43,621 nucleotides of DNA from Actinomycetes bacterium (GTDB lineage: Bacteria; Actinomycetota; Actinomycetes; Nanopelagicales; Nanopelagicaceae). Shown here piece by piece: positions 36,393 to 43,621 of the stretch (position 1 is the stretch's first letter; every line of letters starts with the position of its first letter). The DNA is taken from assembly GCA_025355805.1 (NCBI GenBank), contig JANXYY010000006.1, positions 1 to 43,621 of the forward strand. The letters are read 5' to 3'. Made by a program: the position numbers and the translations under genes. Below the pieces are notes generated by a model that ran no database searches, was not told where the DNA came from, and saw only the letters and a program-made list of their open reading frames with translations.

Positions 36393-37663
36393 TCGTGCTC
36401 ACCAACTTTTCGGCTGTAGCGGGCGATTTGTACGATTCCGATTGCCCAGATCGGAAATTGAACTGCGAAAGCGAGTTTAAATGCATTGAGCGAGTAACTG
36501 CCTTGTAATTGCAAAACTACACCCACCCCGAACATTGCAACCAATGCCGCGAGAAAGCCAGCTCCGTTTATGAAACCATCTGCGGTTCCAATTCGTTCAA
36601 TGGGTATCCAGCGCCTGGCATGGGCAAAGCCAATGAGTGAGCCAGGACCACCGGCAGAGAGCGTGATTAGGAGGATGACGATAAGTGTTGTAGGAATTCG
36701 ACCAGGCCAAAATAGTGTTAAGGACCAGGCCAGGGCCTGAGCAGCCGTAATTGAATACGTCATCTTTGTTAAGTGCATAGGGTGGCGAGAAGTCAGATAC
36801 GCCAGCGTCAGGCCGCCGAGAGCGCCAAAGATTACGATGATTGTTAAGAACATAGAAGCCGCGTATTTCGTGTATCCCTCTGCCTTAACAAGAAACGGAA
36901 CTCCCCAAATTAAGGTAAAAACGCTAGCGGAGAACGGGGTTGTCCAGTGCGACCAGAAGCCAAGCCGCATCGCTGGATGACTCCAGACCGCACGGAGATT
37001 TTCGCTGATTGATTTTTTGGTGGGCCACGAAAGATGCACATTTTTCCCCGGCGATTCGCGCAGAAATAGCAGCGTGATTGCCGCACTGCTCAAGGAGACA
37101 ATGGCCAGTGAATTAAAGGCAGTGTTCCAACCGCGCAAATGCAAGAGCGCGGCGAAGGGGATTGCGCTCAGAATTTGGCCAAACCAGCCGAGAAGACCCG
37201 TGATCTGCGTCATCAACGGAACCCGTCGAGCGGGAAACCATGAAGTTGTAAGGCGAAGGACGGATATAAAACTCATGGCATCACCGAGACCGACGATCGC
37301 GCGTCCGAGAATAGCTGGGACGGCAGAGTGTGAGGTGGCTAGGAGGAGTTGACCAAGAGCCATCAAGATCGCGCCACCCGTGATCATGCGCCTCGGACCG
37401 AAATGATCTATCGCAAGACCAACCGGAAGTTGGGCGAAGGCGTAGACCAAAAGTTGAAGGACGGTGAACAAACTGAGCACCGTTGGCCCGATGTGGAAGC
37501 GATGAGTCGCCTCGATCCCAGCGACCCCAAACGAGGTTCGATTCGTGACGGCACAGATGTAGGCGAAAGCGCCGAGAGCCCAATAAGTGGTTGGCGCGAA
37601 GCGATTCCAATTCCGCGGGTTCCCACGGTGGCCAGTGGTTAGACTGGCATTGGTAGAAATCAC
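36377..37663 (-). CDS. MFS transporter
   Basis: 12 hydrophobic segments; AQLPVGLAIDHFGPRRMITGGAILMALGQLLL motif A. Confidence 0.9.
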   Translation of the reverse strand: MISTNASLTTGHRGNPRNWNRFAPTTYWALGAFAYICAVTNRTSFGVAGIEATHRFHIGPTVLSLFTVLQLLVYAFAQLPVGLAIDHFGPRRMITGGAILMALGQLLLATSHSAVPAILGRAIVGLGDAMSFISVLRLTTSWFPARRVPLMTQITGLLGWFGQILSAIPFAALLHLRGWNTAFNSLAIVSLSSAAITLLFLRESPGKNVHLSWPTKKSISENLRAVWSHPAMRLGFWSHWTTPFSASVFTLIWGVPFLVKAEGYTKYAASMFLTIIVIFGALGGLTLAYLTSRHPMHLTKMTYSITAAQALAWSLTLFWPGRIPTTLIVILLITLSAGGPGSLIGFAHARRWIPIERIGTADGFINGAGFLAALVAMFGVGVVLQLQGSYSLNAFKLAFAVQFPIWAIGIVQIARYSRKVGEHEWQGS

Positions 37664-37706
37664 CCTCCCAGCCTAGGTCAGGACCCTAAAGCGGCATGGA
37701 GAGCGA

Positions 37707-37723
37707 TCTCAGTTAACTCTCAG
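37707..37723. promoter_or_regulatory. Direct repeat TCTCAG-N5-TCTCAG (11-bp period), candidate response-regulator site
   Basis: TCTCAGttaacTCTCAG at 37707-37712 and 37718-37723, 23 bp upstream of the ATG at 37746. Confidence 0.5.
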
Positions 37724-37745
37724 GGAAGACAGGCAGGCTCACGCT

Positions 37746-39092
37746 ATGTCCGCAGGCCACCGCACTCAGCGACGTCTGCAGCGGGGCGGGGATTACTCCG
37801 CCTTGGCTGTTGGCCTTGGGCTTGGCATCACGATTGCAATTCAAATTTCAACAACCACCAGCCACGATTTAAAATCCACGGCTAGCCTCATCACCAGCGC
37901 GAGTCGACTAGCGGCACTTAGCGGCACTTATTTCGCCCTCGTCGGGTTGTTGATGGTCGCTCGAATTCCATGGGTGGAAGGCTCGGTCGGCCATGATCGC
38001 CTTGTTACTTGGCATCGAAAACTTGGTCCTTGGTCGCTTTACCTCATCGGCTTGCACGTTGTACTGGTTGTTCTCGGGTATTCGATGAACGACAAACGTT
38101 TCTATCCACGGGAACTTTGGATTTTGATCACCACTTATCCCTGGATGTTGCCCGCAACCGCCGGCTTCGTTCTGTTGGTCATGGCTGGCGTTACTTCTTA
38201 TAAGAAGGCACGCGCACATATGAGTTACGAATCATGGTGGGTGATTCATCTTTACACTTACCTAGCAGTTGCGCTCTCTTTCATGCACCAAATCCTTACG
38301 GGCGTGATGTTTTTCGGGCATCCATTGAATAAGGCTTGGTGGATTGGCCTGTACACGTTCGTAGGCGCATCGATGGTTGCTTGGCGGATTTTCCTTCCAC
38401 TTTTTCGGTCAATTCGCCATCAACTTGTAGTTGATCGCGTTGTCGTCGAGGGTCCAGGTGTCGTCAGCATTCACATCAAAGGTCGCAAACTAGACAAAAT
38501 CGGAGCACAAGGTGGCCAGTTTTTTGGTTGGCGTTTCTTAACCCGAAACTTCTGGTATCAATCTCACCCCTACTCACTGTCCGCTGCTCCTCACGACAAA
38601 CTGATGCGCATAACCGTTAAAGATCTTGGTGATCATTCTCGATCATTAGCCAATCTGAAGCGAGGAACTCGAGTTTTGGCGGAAGGCCCGTACGGAATTT
38701 TCACGGCTAATCGAGCGGTTAACAAAAATGTTTTACTAGTAGGTGGTGGAGTTGGTATCACTCCGTTAAGGGCGCTATTAGAAGAAGTTCCGCCTGGCAG
38801 TTCCGTCGATGTAATTTATCGAGCTGCAAAGGTTGAAGATTTGGTACTGAAGAAGGAACTCGATTACTTAGCGGAGCAAACCGGCGCTCGGATTCACTAC
38901 ATGGTGGGTCCTCGTGATCAGTTCCCATTAACTCCAAATCACTTAGTGAAAATTATTCCGAATGTGGCCAAGTGCGATGTGTTCGTCTGCGGCCCTGAGG
39001 CTCTCGTTCACCGTATTCGACACTCCGTTGAAGCACTTGGAGTGCCAAGTAGCAGATTCCACGACGAAGCATTTGCTTTCCACTCGATCTAG
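37746..39092 (+). CDS. Ferric-reductase-like transmembrane / FAD-NAD(P) oxidoreductase
   Basis: N-terminal six-TM heme domain (WHRKLGPWSLYLIGLHVVLVV, SYESWWVIHLYTYLAVALSFMHQ); HPYSLSAAP FAD motif; LVGGGVGITPLRALLEE and VFVCGPEALV. Confidence 0.93.
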   Translation: MSAGHRTQRRLQRGGDYSALAVGLGLGITIAIQISTTTSHDLKSTASLITSASRLAALSGTYFALVGLLMVARIPWVEGSVGHDRLVTWHRKLGPWSLYLIGLHVVLVVLGYSMNDKRFYPRELWILITTYPWMLPATAGFVLLVMAGVTSYKKARAHMSYESWWVIHLYTYLAVALSFMHQILTGVMFFGHPLNKAWWIGLYTFVGASMVAWRIFLPLFRSIRHQLVVDRVVVEGPGVVSIHIKGRKLDKIGAQGGQFFGWRFLTRNFWYQSHPYSLSAAPHDKLMRITVKDLGDHSRSLANLKRGTRVLAEGPYGIFTANRAVNKNVLLVGGGVGITPLRALLEEVPPGSSVDVIYRAAKVEDLVLKKELDYLAEQTGARIHYMVGPRDQFPLTPNHLVKIIPNVAKCDVFVCGPEALVHRIRHSVEALGVPSSRFHDEAFAFHSI

Positions 39093-39106
39093 TCAGGAGT
39101 AGAGAA

Positions 39107-39574
39107 ATGAAGCGCGCCTTACTCATTGGTGGCGGCACCCTCGCTGGTGTTGCTGCCGTGCTCTCATACTCACCAATAAATTTTGGAAATTCGTCGCAAC
39201 CTCCGCTTACGGCCCCAAGTTTGGGCAGCGGAAATCCTGTTGCGACGACTCCTCCGACACAATTGCCAGGGAACACGGCAACTCCAACGGCGAGTAAGAC
39301 TGCGATGGGGAGCAGTTACTCCGCGTGTGGCTATGGAAATGTCCAAGTTCAGATCACGGTCGCGAACGGGGTCGTCACAAAAGTTGGCGCCATTTCTCTG
39401 CCAAATGCTGATCCGAGGTCGCAAGATATTAATCGCCAGGCAAAACCGTGGCTCGTGCAACAGACGTTGGCCGCAAAAAACAAGGCAGGCATTGCCGGTG
39501 TCGGGGGCGCAACCTGTACGTCGGGCGCGTGGGCTCGTTCGCTGCAATCTGCATTAACTGCCGCTGGAATCTAA
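39107..39574 (+). CDS. Exported FMN-binding domain protein
   Basis: N-terminal hydrophobic signal; YGNVQVQITVANGVVTKVGAISLPNADPRSQDIN...GIAGVGGATCTSGAWARSLQSAL (covalent-flavin Thr motif). Confidence 0.9.
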   Translation: MKRALLIGGGTLAGVAAVLSYSPINFGNSSQPPLTAPSLGSGNPVATTPPTQLPGNTATPTASKTAMGSSYSACGYGNVQVQITVANGVVTKVGAISLPNADPRSQDINRQAKPWLVQQTLAAKNKAGIAGVGGATCTSGAWARSLQSALTAAGI

Positions 39575-40329
39575 TGTTTCGGTTGGTTCACCCGGAAGAA
39601 GTCTGGGGCACCGTGGTGGTGATTGATTTACGTTCTGCAATACATAGTGAACTCGTTCTCGAGTCGGTGCGCGATGAAATCGTCGTCTACCTGCATGAGG
39701 TAGATCGGCTCTTTTCAACATATAAACCAGAGAGCGAAATCAGCGCGCTTCGCACGGGCCAGTTAGCGATACGCGATGCCTCGCTTGTTGTTCAAGAGAT
39801 CTGGCGACTCTGTATGGAGGCTCGGGAGTACACCGGAGGGGCCTTCGATGCCTGGGCTGCGCGGGGTGGTTTTGATCCAAGTGGCTATGTGAAGGGGTGG
39901 GCCGCCGATCGAAGCCTGGATTTGGCCCGCAAAGCTGGCATTGAACATGTGCAGATCAACGCTGGCGGCGATCTCTCATTGCTTGGTGGTTCGGCACAAA
40001 ATGAGCCGTGGAAGATCGGCATTCGCCATCCGGATGATGAGCAGGCGATCGCTCAAGTCGTCACCATTAACGATGGCGCAATCGCAACGAGTGGTACGTA
40101 TGAGCGCGGTGCTCATATCATCGATCCAGCTACCGATTTGCCTGCGCTCGGTGCCCGGTCAGCAACCGTTGTGGGTCCTGATGGAGGCGTCGCAGATGCG
40201 CTCGCGACTGCGCTCGTTGTCGCCGGTCGAGACGGTGCCCACTGGTTCGTCGAGTTGAGCGATTATTCTGCGTGGGTCGTTGATCGCCACGGTGACCAAA
40301 CCTGGGCCATTGGTCCCGCCTTTAGTTAG
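39574..40329 (+). CDS. apbE: FAD:protein FMN transferase (ApbE family)
   Basis: EVDRLFSTYKPESEISALR, TGGAFDAWAARGGFDPSGYVKGWAADRSLDLARKAG, NAGGDLSLLGG, ATSGTYERGAHIIDPATDLPA; TAATG coupling at 39572-39576. Confidence 0.93.
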   Translation: MFRLVHPEEVWGTVVVIDLRSAIHSELVLESVRDEIVVYLHEVDRLFSTYKPESEISALRTGQLAIRDASLVVQEIWRLCMEAREYTGGAFDAWAARGGFDPSGYVKGWAADRSLDLARKAGIEHVQINAGGDLSLLGGSAQNEPWKIGIRHPDDEQAIAQVVTINDGAIATSGTYERGAHIIDPATDLPALGARSATVVGPDGGVADALATALVVAGRDGAHWFVELSDYSAWVVDRHGDQTWAIGPAFS

Positions 40330-40355
40330 TTGACTTGGTAAGGCAAGATGAGTGA

Positions 40356-40835
40356 GTGACCACGGAAAATCTAAAAAGCGCAGAGCTTCTTGCCGACGAG
40401 TTGCTCACAACTCTGAACCAGTTGTCTAACGACGACGCCATCGACCTTGGGCTGCTGACTCTAAAATTTGCCCGGGAGCGGCAACTGCCGATCGCATTCG
40501 AGGTCCACCGATCAGGAAGAATTTTGTTCCGAGCGGCCCTGGCTGGATCGACCCCGGATAACGAACGCTGGTTGGCGGGCAAAGCGCGGGTGGTGGCGAA
40601 CTTTCATCATTCAACTTTGTATGAGCGAGTAAGACACGAAGAGAACGGTAGTGATTTTTACACCGCCACCGGGTTATCCGCTGAGTTGTTCGCGGCACAT
40701 GGTGGAGGAGTTCCACTTGCGATTCGAGGAACCGGGGTAATTGGCGCGCTCATCGTAAGCGGTTTACCCCAAGTAGAGGACCATGCGTTTGCAATCGAAA
40801 TGGTATCCAGATACCTCGCGGGCGAGAGGGCTTAG
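40356..40835 (+). CDS. UPF0303 / HbpS-like heme-degrading-domain protein
   Basis: DLGLLTLKFARERQLPIAFEVHRSGRILFRAALAGSTPDNERWLAGKARVV and GGGVPLAIRGTGVIGALIVSGLPQVEDH. Confidence 0.87.
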   Translation: MTTENLKSAELLADELLTTLNQLSNDDAIDLGLLTLKFARERQLPIAFEVHRSGRILFRAALAGSTPDNERWLAGKARVVANFHHSTLYERVRHEENGSDFYTATGLSAELFAAHGGGVPLAIRGTGVIGALIVSGLPQVEDHAFAIEMVSRYLAGERA

Positions 40836-40838
40836 CAA

Positions 40839-41750
40839 GTGATTGCACCAGTTTGGGTCAGTGGTGAGGCATTAATTGATCTGCTACCGGGTAAAAACTC
40901 TGAGACATTGCGTGCCATCGTCGGTGGAGGTCCGGCCAACACTGCTCTGGCTTTGGCCAGGCTGGCGATTCCAGTTGAATTCGTCAGCGGACTTTCACAT
41001 GATCGATTTGGTCAGCAAATTTCTGAGCAATTTTTGGCTAACGGCGTGGGAATTGAGCTGGCCATCTGGAGTGATTTGCCCACCTGCCTCGCGATTGTTT
41101 CACTCGATGACCAAGGTGGGGCCACCTATCACTTCCACATCAAAGGTACGGCGACTTTTGATTTCGATCCAGCACTTCTACCAGATCCCGCCCTATCACC
41201 ACCGAGCGCCTTGCATGTTGGCACCTTAGCAACGTTGGTTGAACCTGGTGCCAGCCACTTGCTTGAATGGGCGAGTCGGGTCGCGGTTCACGCGCCAGTC
41301 GTTTTTGACCCAAATATTCGTCCATCCGTCCTTTCTGATCGCGCAAAGTATGCGTCATCGGTACAGCGGTGGATTGAGATTGCCAATGTGGTAAAAGTGA
41401 GTGAAGACGATTTACGTTTTCTGTTCCCAGATCGCGATTTCATTACGAGTGCACGCAGTTGGTTGGCGCCATCGCGGCCCTTGGTTGTCGTGACGCGAGG
41501 TGAAGATGGCATCGTCGGAGTAACTTCCGATGAGATCGTGGAAGTTCCCGGAGTACGGGTTGCCGTCGTCGATACTGTCGGTGCTGGAGACACTGTTGGT
41601 GCGGTGATTGTCGAGGCCCTCACGACGAATAATGTTATGAATTTGAAGGGTGAAATCCTACGAACGATTCTTGCTCGTGCTGCGAAAGCGGCCGCGTTAA
41701 CGTGCAGTCGTCAAGGTTGCCAGCCACCAAGCTCGGCCGAATTAGATTGA
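40839..41750 (+). CDS. PfkB-family carbohydrate kinase (fructokinase-like)
   Basis: GGGPANTALALARL, VVFDPNIRPSVL, VVDTVGAGDTVGAVIVEAL. Confidence 0.93.
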   Translation: MIAPVWVSGEALIDLLPGKNSETLRAIVGGGPANTALALARLAIPVEFVSGLSHDRFGQQISEQFLANGVGIELAIWSDLPTCLAIVSLDDQGGATYHFHIKGTATFDFDPALLPDPALSPPSALHVGTLATLVEPGASHLLEWASRVAVHAPVVFDPNIRPSVLSDRAKYASSVQRWIEIANVVKVSEDDLRFLFPDRDFITSARSWLAPSRPLVVVTRGEDGIVGVTSDEIVEVPGVRVAVVDTVGAGDTVGAVIVEALTTNNVMNLKGEILRTILARAAKAAALTCSRQGCQPPSSAELD

Positions 41751-41759
41751 GGTTTTGAA

Positions 41760-42560
41760 ATGAAAGATTCGATCACTGTCGCCTCGTCGGATGTAAGCGT
41801 GACCATGGATTTGGCCCACGGCGGGCGTCTTTCGTCGGTGCAGTGGCGCGATCTCGAATTAACGGTCGCCCAACGGCCTGGTCCGTTGTCTTGGGGCTGG
41901 TATGCGATGGCACCCTGGGCTGGTCGCATTAGAGACGGGATACTCAATACACCGCATGGCGCAGAGCAACTCCCGACCAATCTGATGCCGCCTCACGCGA
42001 TTCATGGTTTGCTTTTTGATGCTGAGATTCGCACGGGGGACGTCGGCGATTACGAGGCGATGGTCTGGTGCGATTTGCCTTCGCCATATCAAGGCGGACG
42101 CGTCGAACAGCGGATTGTGGTTGGCGAATCAATGATGACCTGGAGCGTTTCGTATAAGAACAGTGAGCGACCAATGCCCGCGTGGCTGGGATTTCATCCA
42201 TGGTTTCGACGGACCCTTAGTCGTGGCGGTGAAGCCGAGATATTCAACCCCGCCACTTTCATGATGGAACTCGACGATCAGGGCATACCCGTCGGAAATA
42301 TTCATGGAGTTACTCCGCCACCTTGGGATGACACGTTTGGCGGAATGAATGGGGCCCCGTCGGTTACCTGGCCAGGAGCCATAAAGATGACTTGTATTTC
42401 TAAAGAACCGTGGTGGGTTATCTATACACGGGATTCAATGGGAGTTTGTGTCGAACCGCAGAATTCGCCACCCCATGCAGCAGCCCTTGGACTAGCTCCG
42501 ATTCTTGAACCTGGTGAAGAGATACGTGTTGATTACCGGTTCAATTTTGAGGTTGCATGA
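41760..42560 (+). CDS. Aldose 1-epimerase family protein
   Basis: SWGWYAMAPWAGRIRDGIL, HAIHGLLFD, WLGFHPWFRR, CVEPQNSPPHAA. Confidence 0.9.
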   Translation: MKDSITVASSDVSVTMDLAHGGRLSSVQWRDLELTVAQRPGPLSWGWYAMAPWAGRIRDGILNTPHGAEQLPTNLMPPHAIHGLLFDAEIRTGDVGDYEAMVWCDLPSPYQGGRVEQRIVVGESMMTWSVSYKNSERPMPAWLGFHPWFRRTLSRGGEAEIFNPATFMMELDDQGIPVGNIHGVTPPPWDDTFGGMNGAPSVTWPGAIKMTCISKEPWWVIYTRDSMGVCVEPQNSPPHAAALGLAPILEPGEEIRVDYRFNFEVA

Positions 42561-43621
42561 GCAACTGGCGCACCCGAAATTTGTGGGCCTTATCGCTTGT
42601 CTCTTTGGCGCAAGATGCCGCGAGCGAATTGCTATATCCACTCATGCCGATCCTCCTGACATCTGTGCTCGGTGCACCCGTGGTGGTTGTTGGCGCAATT
42701 GAGGGCGCCGCAGAAGGTGCAGCCGCACTAACCAAACTCGTTTCAGGGAAGCTCTCTGACCGAATCCGGCGTCGGCCATTGATATTCATCGGTTACGGCG
42801 CAGCGGCTGTCGGCAAGATAATTATTGCACTTGCGTTGGCCTGGCCAGTAGTTCTTCTCGGAAGAGTGATCGATCGATTAGGTAAGGGCGTTCGGTCTGC
42901 GCCTCGAGATGCGTTGCTTGTTGAGAACGTAGCGAGAGAGAATCGAGGAAAAGTAATTGGATTTCACCGAGCAGCGGACACGCTTGGTGCAGTCATTGGA
43001 CCGCTTCTGGGATTACTCGCACTCAGCGCATACCACGGCAATATTCGTAAGGCGGTTTGGATCGCAGTCATTCCAGCCGTACTCTCGGTCGTTTTTGTTT
43101 TCTTTGCACACGATTCGCGGCCCAAAATTAGCAAATCGAAAGACTTTCCAGATCCTGTTCCGCTACCAGCACGACTCAAGCGACTGATTTTGGTCTTAGG
43201 AATATTTGGTCTCGCAAATTTTCCTGATGCGCTGCTCCTGTTGCGCGTTCACGAGGTCGGTTTTTCGGTGACCGGTGTCGTCGTCGCTTACGTGCTTTTC
43301 AATATTTCCTATGCAATTTTGGCCTTTCCTGCGGGCGCTTTGAGCGATCATTTGCCGCGGCACATCGTCTACTCAATCGGCCTGCTCTGTTTCGGGTTTG
43401 CCTATCTAGGTCTTGCACTTACGAAATCCCATGTGGTCGTCATCCTGCTCCTCGTGCTCTACGGCGGGTTTGCGGCTTGCAACGACGCGGTCGGCAAGGC
43501 CTGGGTATCGACCTTGGCTCCCGACAACGCGCAGGGTTGGGCACAAGGACTCTTTCAAGGCGTGACCGGGGGTGCGATTCTGGTGGCTGGGATTTGGGCC
43601 GGCTTAACCTGGAATCTGGGT
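42557..43621 (+). CDS. MFS transporter, 3' truncated by window edge (absent from supplied ORF track)
   Basis: ATG 42557 overlaps the epimerase stop (ATGA). Translation MSNWRTRNLWALSLVSLAQDAASELLYPLMPILLTSVLGAPVVVVGAIEGAAEGAAALTKLVSGKLSDRIRRRPLIF stays open to the end. Confidence 0.9.
   Translation, partial: MSNWRTRNLWALSLVSLAQDAASELLYPLMPILLTSVLGAPVVVVGAIEGAAEGAAALTKLVSGKLSDRIRRRPLIFIGYGAAAVGKIIIALALAWPVVLLGRVIDRLGKGVRSAPRDALLVENVARENRGKVIGFHRAADTLGAVIGPLLGLLALSAYHGNIRKAVWIAVIPAVLSVVFVFFAHDSRPKISKSKDFPDPVPLPARLKRLILVLGIFGLANFPDALLLLRVHEVGFSVTGVVVAYVLFNISYAILAFPAGALSDHLPRHIVYSIGLLCFGFAYLGLALTKSHVVVILLLVLYGGFAACNDAVGKAWVSTLAPDNAQGWAQGLFQGVTGGAILVAGIWAGLTWNLG

Noticed and set aside
37911-37930. 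Perfect tandem 10-mer GCGGCACTTA x2 in the ferric-reductase-like gene
   Set aside because: The reading frame and family-like sequence (RLAALSGTYFALVGLLMVARIPW) are intact, so it is probably coincidental.

Overview
This is a gene-dense 43.6 kb window, probably from a streamlined actinobacterium judging by the gene families present. I support about 40 protein genes, one tRNA-Lys(UUU), two decayed genes and one dispersed hairpin repeat family. The central block (about 12.1-26.4 kb) is a nitrate-respiration island. It holds PAP2, MobA-DUF6457, a TDT transporter, hemerythrin-DUF2249, a DUF59/SufT-like protein, an NnrS-like membrane protein, NarK and narGHJI. Two related HTH regulators with C-terminal Cys/His motifs flank narK. 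Other modules are: a four-gene lipid-modification operon (FAD oxidoreductase, DUF1365, CFA-like methyltransferase, DUF1295) at 26.4-30.5 kb; a ferric-reductase-like / FMN-binding / ApbE redox operon at 37.7-40.3 kb, preceded by 11-bp-phased TCTCAG repeats; and a sugar kinase / epimerase / MFS cluster at the right end. Points worth a second look: an APC permease fused to a C-terminal OB-fold-like domain; an S51-peptidase-like protein carrying a CysS C-terminal-like tail next to a stand-alone S51 protein; a pentapeptide-repeat gene with a clear frameshift beside a methyltransferase with an apparent internal deletion; shared hairpin repeats at 7.6 and 15.4 kb; probable leaderless promoters; and convergent genes whose stop codons overlap. 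All family calls come from reading the translations; no database search was run.
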